Source: Pilasporangium apinafurcum (taxonomy: Eukaryota > Oomycota > Peronosporomycetes > Pythiales > Pythiaceae). From it: DNA of 27,971 nt. The stretch covers positions 1-27,971 of the forward strand of contig BCKE01000115.1 of NCBI GenBank assembly GCA_001600495.1, read 5' to 3'. Each line of letters opens with the position of its first letter. Positions within the stretch are counted from its first letter, which is position 1. The notes below the pieces were generated by a model, which worked only from the letters and a program-made list of their open reading frames with translations, was not told the DNA's origin and ran no database searches. Shown one piece after another: positions 18,463-27,542 of this stretch. The translations under genes and the position numbers were made by a program.

Positions 18463-20199
18463 ATGGACACCGATTATCGCAACGAACCCCGCAACCTCTC
18501 AAGCGGTTCGTCTTCTACTTCTACAGATCGACGTATGGATACGTCGAGACTCTTGAGCCGTTCCACTACAACCGCCAATGACTTTGAAAATCTTCAGCAT
18601 GAACCAGAAGAATGCGTACAAGAACACCTACTAGAAATCACGACCGCAAACCTAAAAAGATTTCTACGTAACAAGGAATTAATGCATCGTGGCGTCCTAC
18701 AATCGATTGTGGATGAGGTCTACGCTAAGGAAGTGGAGATGATTGATCAGATTCGTGAGTTTGTGATCGAGAAGCATGCGGAATTGTTGCGTGAATACGC
18801 ACACGCCTCAAAAACAACGGTTATTGACAAACTAATCGATGAGACTTTCTCGCAAACGACTTTGAAAGGGCTCGTCGACTGGATTTCGGATGCTAGCATG
18901 CGTAGCAATGCGATGGGATTGTTGCAAAATATGCAATGCGCGCTAAAGAAGAAGAACGGGAACGATCTCCGCACTAATTTTGATTTCTTGCTCGCAATTT
19001 ATACAAATGTCCTGAAAGTGCGTATGGTGTTGGACAATTCTTATCAAGGTGGGCCACTGGGAAATCGGATTTCGGCGGATTTAAAAAAGTATCTAATTAC
19101 TATGCAACGATATAAAACGGATACCAGTGATCTAGCTGCGAGTCCACCGAGTATGGGTGAAGGTAGCAAGAAAGATGTGCATTCTTCGCTGGGTACCGAC
19201 TCGCAGCGACTAATGGGTGCATGTCACTCCATTCGTAATATCGGCAACTGGGCCTCGCATAATATTGGTCCACTCAGTAATTTTAAGCTCGTTGAGCTCT
19301 GTGGAGCTATTGGAGCTCTTGCTGAAACTCTTCCAGCTGTGTATGAAGCCTTAAAAGCCTACGAAAATGAAAAATCGCAAGGGAAAGGCGAAGCGGAGGA
19401 CCAGTGCCGAGAGAAAGAAGCTATTCCTGTTGCTGAAGCCCGCACCCCACCGGTCTCTGCGTCAAGACAGCCCTCTTTGGCAGATTCTCAATTAAACGGC
19501 ATTTCTCTACAGTTAGCTCCTTCAGAAACCGTCGTCCATCCTCTGGGTTTTGTTGGAGCTGTATCAAGTAGACCAAGCACAGCACCGAGCGGAAGTAGAC
19601 CAAACTACAGGTTTTACTACGAGCGTGGAGAAGATATCCCATCGTCAGACGTGTTTGGGAAGATACTGTTCGCGCGGATGCTAAACCATATGAAACTTGT
19701 GGGTAAAGCGAATCTCTGTCGAGCTGGTAGAAGCTGCTCCGATTCGAACTGTAAGTTGTCACACACCTATATGGAAGTGATGATGTATAATCCGCTCTAC
19801 AAGCGGATCAAGTGTGTCCAGTCAGATCATTACTATGGACGAGATGTGCGCGAATTAGACCACTGCGCCTGTGTACACGTGGACACGAGATTGACCTGGG
19901 ATTGGATGAAGAACGAGAAGAGGAAGCTTTGCGAATCCATGGAGCGTTGCAGCAACTCTAACTGCCACATGTCGCATTCGGTGATTGAAGTTTGCTGGTA
20001 CAATCCGTATTTCCGCACCAAGGAGTGCTATTACCTGCCGAAATGCCTGCGTACGAAATGTTCTGGATATCACGATGGGAAGGAAAAGCGTGAATTATTT
20101 CGTGAAGACGACTACGTTGGAATCGAATGCAAGATGCTGTTTCCTGAACGTACTCATCAGTCATTGGCCATGAAGCTCCAGCAGCTTGAAGACATGTAG
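18463..20199 (+). CDS. Tandem CCCH zinc-finger protein with possible HEPN/DUF4145-like core, 578 aa
   Basis: Single exon, ATG at 18463 to TAG at 20197-20199. Residues 1-50 are Ser/Thr-rich. Residues ~55-290 are helical and include RNIGNWASH (R258 to H266), which resembles the R...GN-x-A-x-H signature of DUF4145-type HEPN domains, many of which are RNA-associated. A low-complexity linker (~310-385) follows. The C-terminus has two zinc-finger blocks. Block 1 is C419-x5-C425-x4-C430-x3-H434, then x16 and C451 with a degenerate second finger. Block 2 is C490-x5-C496-x4-C501-x3-H505-x16-C522-x5-C528-x4-C533-x3-H537. The H-x16-C spacing and the C-x5-C-x4-C-x3-H second finger match plant RR-type tandem CCCH proteins that bind RNA and regulate mRNA turnover. 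RNA binding is therefore likely; nuclease activity is speculative. Confidence 0.9.
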   Translation: MDTDYRNEPRNLSSGSSSTSTDRRMDTSRLLSRSTTTANDFENLQHEPEECVQEHLLEITTANLKRFLRNKELMHRGVLQSIVDEVYAKEVEMIDQIREFVIEKHAELLREYAHASKTTVIDKLIDETFSQTTLKGLVDWISDASMRSNAMGLLQNMQCALKKKNGNDLRTNFDFLLAIYTNVLKVRMVLDNSYQGGPLGNRISADLKKYLITMQRYKTDTSDLAASPPSMGEGSKKDVHSSLGTDSQRLMGACHSIRNIGNWASHNIGPLSNFKLVELCGAIGALAETLPAVYEALKAYENEKSQGKGEAEDQCREKEAIPVAEARTPPVSASRQPSLADSQLNGISLQLAPSETVVHPLGFVGAVSSRPSTAPSGSRPNYRFYYERGEDIPSSDVFGKILFARMLNHMKLVGKANLCRAGRSCSDSNCKLSHTYMEVMMYNPLYKRIKCVQSDHYYGRDVRELDHCACVHVDTRLTWDWMKNEKRKLCESMERCSNSNCHMSHSVIEVCWYNPYFRTKECYYLPKCLRTKCSGYHDGKEKRELFREDDYVGIECKMLFPERTHQSLAMKLQQLEDM

Positions 20200-20861
20200 C
20201 ACACTTAATGATGTATAACATGCATATACTTGAGAGTTTCACGACGAAGAAACACTAAGGAGAAATGTTTGATATGTTGACGCAGGAAAGAGCGAGAGTA
20301 ACTAACGGGTATTCTCGATCCTTTCAGCATTACAACGGTAGATTTTGCGTGAAAGCGATACTTTTGAATATCAACAAATCCTTATATTGCATAAATATAT
20401 CTTTGCGTGCTCTGACGCTGAGTGCAGCCCATCTCGTTCTACTGCAAAGGTATAGTGTGAGAGTATCAACGTTTTCATGCCATTATGTATGCATTTGAGT
20501 TTATAATACTCCACGCAGTGGTAGTAAGTATAGGGACAATCTCAATGCGAACTGTTATTATTTACAGAATTGCCTTGGTTGTCCTCGGGAACGATGTTTT
20601 AGCAGCAACTTCACTGGCCAGGAGCATTTATGGCGTATTCTCAGTGGTAGGGATGGGAATACCTAGCAATTTAATGGAAACTTATGCTAACCTCGATAGT
20701 AAAAGCTAACATAATCCTTTGATCTCATGAAGAATAGACTGTCAATGATCGTTGAAACGCATCTTTCTCAATAGAAGCACATCTACGCACTCCCAATAGA
20801 ATAGAATGTGTTGCAATGAAGAACAATATTACCAAAACGTTCTTTAAAAGCTTGAGTGACT
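20200..20861. other. Gene-free spacer
   Basis: AT-rich stretch 3' of the CCCH gene. Two short frames (20265-20498 and 20485-20709) are hydrophobic but motif-free and are not called. Confidence 0.5.
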
Positions 20862-21123
20862 TTAAGCTTTTATTGAGTCATCGGCATCCTTCTTATCCAA
20901 GATATTTTTGATAAAGACGCCAAGGCTCACGATCAGCATTTCAAAAAAAATTCAATCTGCTCGTCGAGATCTTCAATCGCAGTCGTGGGGATCATAAAGT
21001 AAATGTTTTCACAAAAAAAATAATTGAGCTGCTCAAAAAATCAGATAAAACGACGTTGATTTTAATTGTTTTCGCTCGCATCACAGGTTTGTGCATTCCA
21101 GGAGCACGTATCAAAAAGTTTTA
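20862..21123 (-). pseudogene. Frame-disrupted coding remnant of unknown family
   Basis: On the minus strand three adjacent pieces read like protein but lie in different frames. A piece beginning NFLIRAPGMHKPVMRAKTIK ends near an 8-base A/T run at 21013-21020. A piece containing IPTTAIEDLDEQIEFF ends at a second 8-base run at 20943-20950. A final piece, MLIVSLGVFIKNILDKK, ends in TAA at 20862-20864. The frame changes coincide with the homopolymers, as expected for indels in such runs. I do not recognise the family. It may once have continued from the small frame at 21157-21381 on the same strand. Chance is possible, hence the low confidence. Confidence 0.35.
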
Positions 21124-21156
21124 TTGCTACAAATTTAATATGAATTTCATTAAAGG

Positions 21157-21381
21157 TCAGCTGTGTGCATATGAAAGTGCTATTAAAAATACAACTTCGT
21201 TCGAGCTCTTCTCGTGCTGGAAATCTTTGAACTCAGTGCTGTCAGAGTCTGAATTACTTCTTCCTTCGTCTGTGTCACCCTCTTCGTCAAGTTGAGCTTT
21301 TTTCCACAGTTCAAATGTCCGTTCTGCTACGATACGAATCATTGCTTCAACCCGCGTTTGTTTGTCGTCCTCATCTTCCAT
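21157..21381 (-). CDS. Small acidic hypothetical ORF, 74 aa
   Basis: ATG at 21381 to TGA at 21157-21159. The first ~50 residues are Asp/Glu-rich and helical (MEDEDDKQTRVEAMIRIVAE), with a Ser/Asp tract at ~42-50, a composition typical of real coding DNA. The last ~15 residues look like read-through into an intron. It lies just upstream, on the same strand, of the frame-disrupted remnant and could be its first exon. No domain is recognised. Confidence 0.35.
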   Translation of the reverse strand: MEDEDDKQTRVEAMIRIVAERTFELWKKAQLDEEGDTDEGRSNSDSDSTEFKDFQHEKSSNEVVFLIALSYAHS

Positions 21382-22081
21382 TACGAAATGTCACTGCGTT
21401 GATGACATACATTTTCACGAATTTATGCATCAGTTCTAATTGTTAGGCGTTAGCATATCTCAAGCTGAAATCACTCAATTCAACAACTGAATACATCATT
21501 GGAAAGCCAGCAAAAAATACTTTCGAACACAATTATCCTTGCCACGTATACTAAAGAATTGAGAAAGTTATAGCCGAATGTTCCAAGTATGGTATCCACC
21601 ACTATAAAGTCGAGCAATCTTAACTGGGAAATTCTTTATCGTAAGCTTCTTAATATTGCCAGCCTTGATCTTATCTTTTACTTTGCGTCGAACTCTTTGC
21701 TTTTTCTTGGACGAATGACTTTTTCACATTTCAACTGGTCTGATCAATAGAGTTATCGCATTTTAAAAGTAAATTGGAGGAGTGCAAAAGCAATGATTAG
21801 TCTTCACTGAAACATTTTCATTTTGAGTATAAGTAGCTTCAATCATGTTCTTCATCTTTTGAATAATATCTTTATGTTGACAATGAAAATTTTGAACACG
21901 AATATATGGATTATTGTATTCATCGAACAATAACATCATAGTAGGTTCGTAATTCCCAAGAATAAGAGTGCATAGACGAGTTGTATCTTAATGTAGTTGA
22001 TCAAGAGTTTGTATGACCGTATTTGTATCTCGAGTATAGACCATGAGAGCTTCAAGCTTTATAATATGATCAAGGTTAAAC
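21382..22081. other. AT-rich gene-free spacer
   Basis: No motif-bearing frame, repeat or RNA gene was recognised. Confidence 0.45.
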
Positions 22082-22285
22082 TTATTCCTTCACATGCTTC
22101 TCCATCCTGCCGTATTTCGTCTTGTTCTCGACTGTCCCGATGGATGATACTTTGGTATTGGCCGGCACTTTCACTTTCGCGTTGTTGCCTTCATACCCGC
22201 TCGCCTTCTCAAACTTTACCCCTGAAGGGACATCCTTTTCCATAACCCACTTATGACCCTTCCCTGGACCTAATTTCTCTGGCAT
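22082..22285 (-). CDS. Small Lys/Gly-rich protein, at least 67 aa
   Basis: ATG at 22285 to TAA at 22082-22084. The protein is Lys/Gly/Val-rich, with segments such as GPGKGHKWVMEKDVPSG and NAKVKVPANTKVSS, and has no signal peptide or membrane helix. The frame continues upstream for eight codons to a good acceptor at about 22310 (CTCTAAC branch-like site then TTCAG). A GTGACG donor about 60 nt further upstream could join it in phase 0 to an exon ending SSHYQ, so the gene may have a 5' exon. The family is not recognised. The composition and splice signals favour a genuine small gene. Confidence 0.5.
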   Translation of the reverse strand: MPEKLGPGKGHKWVMEKDVPSGVKFEKASGYEGNNAKVKVPANTKVSSIGTVENKTKYGRMEKHVKE

Positions 22286-22754
22286 TTCAGCTTTCTCTTG
22301 TTTGATGAACTGAAGTTAGAGCCAAATCGTCACAGAGCAAAAAACAAGTCAACGTGTTTGCCGTCACCTGATAGTGTGAACTCTGTACTCCAAGACCTTG
22401 GTGAGATCGGTTGTTGCGCGTTTGTTAAAAAAAATTGAGGAATGAGTCGAATAGATACATAGCTTGAGGCATACACTATCGACTGTGAATCTTATTCCTT
22501 GATGGGGCAGTTGACAGCGACAACGCACGTCGATGATTGGGGGAAGTTTCTAGCACCCTAGCTTCATAAGATCCCAGGAAGAGGATCCGCGGTCTAATTT
22601 TAATTAATCTCATTTATCTTAATTTTATCTAACCTATATATAAAAAAGTTTTTCCATGGAAAAGGGTGACGTATTGAAGTGCAGCACGTTGGTAAAGTAT
22701 AGGACCGCTTTGTGATACCTGTTCGGCATCAATGGGGTCGTGGTGACAACTGAA
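22286..22754. other. Spacer, possibly with the 5' exon of the small minus-strand gene
   Basis: The left part may include an intron (about 22311-22370) and a short upstream exon of the minus-strand small gene. The remainder is AT-rich and is the presumed 5' region of the plus-strand nuclease-like gene. Nothing else was recognised. Confidence 0.4.
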
Positions 22755-24175
22755 ATGAAGGATGCGGTAAAAAAGTTCATAGCTAAAGGAAAAGAGAAGA
22801 ATCACCTGTCGCGGATGAAGCCCCCTGTGGTCAGTAACTCATCAGAAAGAGACATGGTAGCTAGCCGTGAATTTCCCAATGAACATAGTGCAGAGGTCAG
22901 CAACACACAAGTAGGTGGTAATACTCGTACGGTGAAGGCTTTCGCTAATGGTGCGAGTCAATGTAGTGTCGGGTGCAACGCGAAAAAAGAAGAGGAACGT
23001 AATAATGATGATACAAAATCGCAATCGGAAGATAGGATTGATGAGGATCGGCCAGCGACGAAGCGTGAAGCTCTAAATATGAGTATATTTATTCTGAATT
23101 ATGACCAGAAGTCAACCAAAAAGAACTCTGATATTGTCAAACCAATCGCGAGGATCATGGATTCTCCGCACATAGTCATTCTAACCGAGATGGACACTAA
23201 AATTGCCTCAACAACGTTATCGAAACAACTTACAAAGCACAAATATGAATGCGGCTGGAACCGTGTGAAGAGTGGGGACGGTTTGCCCATTTACTGACCG
23301 ATCGATACAATATGATCGAAAATATTATCGTCTCTGCTGAAGGCAAGTACGTGATAATATTCCTAAAAGATAGGCTGTCCAAGCTCAAGTTCGGCGTCTG
23401 TGGCGTTCACTTATTGCACAAAATTAACAGAAGCAAAAATACTGTCTTTGATTTGGTCAGCAAAGCGGCAAAAGAATGGACCAGCAGCGGTTGGCCGATG
23501 ATTATGGCTAGTGATTTCAATACGGGTGTGGAAGACACCAATCGCTACCTACTGGGTTTCCAAGTGGCCACGTCAGAGGCAACTGGAAAGAGGTATATCG
23601 ATAATGTGGTATTTTGGTTAGAGAATAATGAACGTTCGACGCTGAATAGCTCGTCTGTCGTTGAAGTTAAAGGATTCACGGCGCACAAAGCAGTGAAGGC
23701 GAAGTTAGTAATTCACAGCAATAGCCGTGTTGGTAGTAGCGAAACGCTTGTTAATGGGAAAATATTGCTATGTTTGGAGGCTGCAGCTTGTCCAGTATCG
23801 GCAACAGCAGCTGGATCTGCGCTAGAAGTATCTTTTAGACGCACGGAGCTGCCATCTGCTCAACGATACACTGGAAGCAAAAGCTCATTAGTGACAGCTG
23901 CACCAGAGGCTACGTTGACTATCCACGTGAATAGTGATAATACACTTCACAGACGACACAATGAAAATAAGAGTACATTCAGTGTGAGTGCAGGAGCAGA
24001 CGTCGCTGGTCAGTCACAGCTTTGGTACGCCTTTGGCAAATCACCAATATTCCACGTCAATCGCCGTTGCCCAGCGATTCGCAATCGCTCATCGATTCAC
24101 GAGCATTCGACAAGACCGGATGGAAAAAGCTAATGTCTAAGGTGTAAAGTATTTGTCTTGTGCTGCAGAGGGTGA
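22755..24175 (+). pseudogene. Endonuclease/exonuclease/phosphatase (EEP) family gene, frameshifted
   Basis: EEP enzymes cleave phosphodiester or phosphomonoester bonds with a metal. The first frame (ATG 22755) has ~110 polar residues, then FILNYDQ and SPHIVILTEMD, the expected metal-binding Glu (codon 23187-23189). It stops at 23295-23297. The domain continues in the next frame: GVCGVHLLHK, PMIMASDFN (Asp codon 23513-23515), YIDNVVFW, and a final His in TAHKAVKAK (codon 23684-23686). One base is therefore gained or lost near 23280-23300. The tail ends LWYAFGKSPIFHVNRRC, resembling an H-x4-C zinc motif, but a TAA at 24131-24133 falls just before CLRC in the same frame. The two lesions suggest a pseudogene; an assembly indel plus real truncation is the alternative. 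No reverse transcriptase follows, so it is not evidently a LINE. Confidence 0.65.
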
Positions 24176-24324
24176 TGTCACAATGTGGCGAATTGGAAGG
24201 AACATGCTGATCGAGTGAGTGGGTCCTCCAGAGCCTGAAAAGAACCGCACGATTCCCAACTTGCTTTGACCGTACTCTGCACTCGAATTGCTACTGGGGC
24301 AAGACCGAAAAACATGTGTGTGTA

Positions 24325-24715
24325 TGTTACGTGTGCTTAATCTCTTTCGTGGCTAGCATGAGGAAGGTCGAAGCATGTGTCTGACTTCGCATTCGAGGTC
24401 AAGCAATCGTTAGCATAGAGTCAAATGCATATAATATAGGAGAAGAGTCGAGAATACATATAGTTGCATATTATATATATAAAGGAAGAAAGTTGAAAGC
24501 TGATCGTAATCATAGTAGGAAGACATGCATTGAAAGGGAGCTTAGATGTAGCGGTAGTGAACTAAATCCTCCGTCTAATTCACTTTTCATTTTGCCAACA
24601 ACTCACTACTTCCTCCCCAAGCTCCACGACTGTCCAAGTTTTCAAGTCTACAAATTTCAACCAATTATGTTTAATTTTAGACTCTTTCGTCCAATCATCG
24701 TACGTCATCGTTACA
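24325..24715 (+). mobile_element. Solo LTR (copy B) of the same retrotransposon family
   Basis: The block begins TGTTACGTGTGC and ends ATCGTTACA. It is colinear with the right-edge LTR throughout: the AAAGGAAGAAAG stretch, GGGAGCTTAGATGTAGCG, and CTTTCGTCCAATCATCG are shared. It is more diverged than copy A and contains a TATATATATAAAGG stretch that could be the LTR's TATA box. No primer-binding site follows, so it is solo. Boundaries are approximate and no clear target-site duplication is visible. Confidence 0.75.
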
Positions 24716-25289
24716 TAGCGCTTCAGTCGGGTGGTCAGGTGGGATAATGGTGACCTTCGTGTTGTGTCTTGTGGTGTCGGGGGCGAATTGCGAAGTAGGC
24801 AGAGCACCAGAGCGCCGGCGTGGTTTGAGTGAGTAGCGCCAGTGAGGTGAGCAGAGCGTCAGTGGGGTGTGCATTCGAGCGCGGTGTGGACGAAGCGGCC
24901 AACGCCAGTGGAGCGCTTCACTCCATGGCGATCTGGGAGTTGCTGCCTTCAGAATCGCTGAAACGCTCGCCACGGTCGCGCACTTCCCCACGATGGAAAC
25001 AGCGCGGGGGTATTCGTTAATTTGGTCAAAGGTACTTTCGAAGGTAACTTTCGTATTATCCGTCAATGTGATGACTTGATGAACATTCAATGTGAGATTA
25101 AGTCGATTAACAGGTCGTTAATGCTCGCTTCAAGCGTACTTCGTCTAGCCTACTCACATGCATCCTCTCTTGCAGCACACATCGTATCTCCACCACGAGC
25201 TGGATTACATATCCTTTCGAGTATGACAGGCTTGACTCTGGAACGTCGTTGTCTCGATCATCAGATTGCGATTGCCGCTTCGCAATCTT
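24716..25289. other. Spacer between LTR copy B and the helix-hairpin-helix gene
   Basis: The left part is G-rich with repeated AGTG/GAGC words. Frames exist on both strands (for example minus 24695-25090), but none shows a motif or a good start. Not called as a gene. Confidence 0.4.
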
Positions 25290-25757
25290 CTACTGAAAAC
25301 TGAGCTGCAGCGTCATTTTTGGTCGCTTATTCGTGGGAGGCTTGGCGGCAGCTGCCTTACGTTTCTTGGCTTTCGGCTGCGAACGGGTCGCTGCGCTCCG
25401 CGACGAGGCCGACGCTGAGACTTGAGTGCGGCATCCTCTGGATGATCCTGAGGTGGCCAGTCTCGCCATAGCCTGACTTCCTTTGGATGAAGCGATAGCC
25501 ACCGCTATTGTATCGCCTTGCTGTTTGCCCTTGGTCTGTGAAGGCACCTTCACGCGGGTTTTGGCCTTAGGATTCGATGCTGTCACTTTGTCTTTGATAT
25601 CCTTGTACTTGGCTTCGTCAATAAAACCACAGGTAACCAGCTCCTTCCTGATCGTGAACGGACGGCGCGCCACGATTTTCTCCGCCGTTGTTGTGTAAAT
25701 TCGAAGCACCTTGCGCAGTTTTTCGACCGAGCACGAGTTGATGTCGACCTGGGCCAT
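25290..25757 (-). CDS. Helix-hairpin-helix protein with basic nuclear tail, 155 aa
   Basis: ATG at 25757 to TGA at 25290-25292, single exon. Residues 3-60 match a ComEA-type helix-hairpin-helix: VDINSCSVEKLRKVL, then TTTAEKIVARRPF, then FIDEAKYKDIKDKV. This fold binds DNA non-specifically. Residues ~65-155 are Lys/Arg/Ser/Ala-rich, including KAKKRKAAAAK and NKRPK, likely nuclear-localisation and nucleic-acid-binding sequence. The usual GxG of the hairpin is replaced by Tyr-Thr-Thr in the first hairpin, so binding may be weakened. The compact size suggests a small chromatin or DNA-associated protein; its exact role is unknown. Confidence 0.8.
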   Translation of the reverse strand: MAQVDINSCSVEKLRKVLRIYTTTAEKIVARRPFTIRKELVTCGFIDEAKYKDIKDKVTASNPKAKTRVKVPSQTKGKQQGDTIAVAIASSKGSQAMARLATSGSSRGCRTQVSASASSRSAATRSQPKAKKRKAAAAKPPTNKRPKMTLQLSFQ

Positions 25758-26521
25758 TATCTTTGTCTTTTTCTATGATAGATGCAACTTATACAATACA
25801 CAACAGTCAGCGATTGAGAAGATACACAACAGGAAAATCGACAGGCTTGCTCACACTTTTTGACGGTGATGGGTACACACCAGTCACCGCGGCGTATGCT
25901 GTCTGAAGTCTTGCGAGGTGTCTTGTGCTTCCGCTGTCACTCGTGCGAAAAGAGAAATGAATTTAGCGAACGTCTCACATCGCCTTTCTCCCACAAAAAG
26001 ATGTGGGAGAGATTGTCAGAGTGAGTTCCTGCTGTTATGTGCTTTCGAATGCAGCGGTTTGCCTGCCTCCCTGACTTACCTGTTCTGTCTTTTAAATCTC
26101 CTATTCGAATAGACTGCTGCTGTACGCTATCCAGCACAGTGATTTAGAAGCATCAAGGAGTATAATATCGTGAACAGAGCCAACGCACCCTCATGATCTT
26201 ACTTTTCTCTGTGCAGTGCGGTATAGCGCTTTGACCACGTATGCACGCCGCGTACTTTTGCTCAAAGTTGCTCACCAACTCGGACCGAGAACGACTGAGG
26301 CCTGTTCGCGAAGTCGCGAGCGAAAATGACAGCGACGTCACGCTGCTGCCCAGTCGAGTCGAGGTCAGCGGCTCTCCCTCTAAGTACTCGCTGCAGAACA
26401 TGTTCATTTTGGCTTGTGGGCAGGCGAACGCGTAAGTCGGGGATGACGACTGACGCAAATCAGCTGACCCCAAGAAAGCGACCTCTGCGCGAGCTTCTTT
26501 CGCACCGGGCACAGCTACGAC
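25758..26521. other. Spacer with no supported gene
   Basis: Minus-strand frame 26153-26512 and plus-strand frame 26241-26435 overlap each other; neither has a motif, and the minus one starts with GTG. The right part may contain the decayed 3' end of the cyclic-nucleotide-binding gene that follows on the minus strand. Confidence 0.4.
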
Positions 26522-26848
26522 TCATCCGCGGCAGGTGAAAACGGTCGCGGCGCGCACCTCGATGTTGGGCAGTGAGCGCTCGCCAAACAAGTCGGCCTTG
26601 GTCAGCTCGCATACCATTACCTCGACCACTCCGCCGAGGATGCGCTGGTTCACGCAGATTTCGACGTCGCTACTGAACACAATGTAGAGCGCGTCACTTT
26701 GTCGCCCTGGTGAAACACTATCTTGGGGCGATGAACGGGATTGGTCCATTTGTTGCGGAATTGCCAAGCGAACGATTGACTTATTCGCAATTGGCGAAAA
26801 AAATTCAGATGCAAGTGAGTAATAATTTAGAGTTGAAATTTCACACAT
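26522..26848 (-). pseudogene. Cyclic-nucleotide-binding domain fragment, frameshifted
   Basis: The minus-strand frame has ALYIVFSSDVEICVN, then a loop, then VCELTKADLFGERSL and RAATVFT. These are the beta-strands, the phosphate-binding-cassette FGE and the following Arg, Ala and Thr of a cAMP/cGMP-binding domain. The strand just before it is encoded in a different frame: PKIVFHQGDKV, which is the conserved GD turn. The switch needs a single base near 26693-26697. The frame stops soon after ATV, before the C-terminal helices, at 26522-26524. It may derive from a cyclic-nucleotide-gated channel or protein-kinase regulatory subunit. It is either a pseudogene or a gene broken by assembly errors; there is an N about 100 bp to the right. 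Confidence 0.6.
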
Positions 26849-27147
26849 TAAATACTAGAGCAAATACATAATATGCAAGGAGCTTAGTTGGTTAGGAGGT
26901 AAATTGAAAAGTGAGATTACTGTTTTAGCTTGCACTACTCTNTTTCTTTCTAACCATTCATTTTCTAATGACATAATGTAATGGGACTGACACAACAATC
27001 CCAAAACACGACACACACGCTTGCGCGATAGAGGAAGCAATACTCTCCTGACTTGGAAGGAGAGGGAAGAAGCTTAGGAAGGAGGCTTGAGCAGTGCAAG
27101 GAAAATCTGCAACTGAATTAAATGTTAATGACTCCTAAAATATAAAA
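26849..27147. other. Spacer before the right-edge retrotransposon
   Basis: AT-rich stretch with no motif-bearing frame. It contains the single ambiguous base (N, about 26942). Confidence 0.5.
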
Positions 27148-27542
27148 TGTAACACATGCCTAACCTCGCACGCAAGGAACAATCATAACATCAGCATGTG
27201 CCTGACCTTGCGTTCGAGGTCAGACGATATTACATACCTGAAAGATATTTCAATACATTAAGAGGGAAAATAGTCAGAAATACATAGTTGCATATAAATA
27301 CATGTGTAAAGGAAGAAAGTAGAAAGATGATCGTAATCAGATTAGGAAAACATGCATTCAACGGGAGCTTAGATGTAGCGCTAGCGAACTAAGTCCTCCA
27401 TCTAATTCACTTTTTTCAATTTGCCATCAAGTTGTCACCTCCGCCCACCAACGTCCTTGAAGTTCTTCGTATTTCGACCAATCGGAATCCGTCAAGTCTA
27501 CTTTCGTCCAATCATCGTCTCGGAAACCAAGTAATCGTCACA
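27148..27542 (+). mobile_element. 5' LTR (copy C) of an LTR retrotransposon
   Basis: A 395-bp block starting TGTAACACATGCC and ending AATCGTCACA, so it has TG...CA termini. It is shared with copies A (inverted) and B (direct). Near its 5' end is a perfect 7-bp inverted repeat, CTGACCT/AGGTCAG with an 8-nt loop, at 27202-27223. A TATAAATA-like box is present near 27290. Unlike the other two copies it is followed by a primer-binding site and a leader, so this is the 5' LTR of a longer element running off the window's end. Confidence 0.85.

Noticed and set aside
24493-24747. 84-codon plus-strand frame
   Set aside because: It is contained almost entirely in solo LTR copy B, with no motif.
24695-25090. 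131-codon minus-strand frame
   Set aside because: It starts with TTG, runs into the solo LTR and shows no domain; only its first ~45 codons look mildly protein-like.
26153-26512. 119-codon minus-strand frame
   Set aside because: It begins with GTG, has no ATG until residue 36, overlaps an equally open plus-strand frame, and has no motif.
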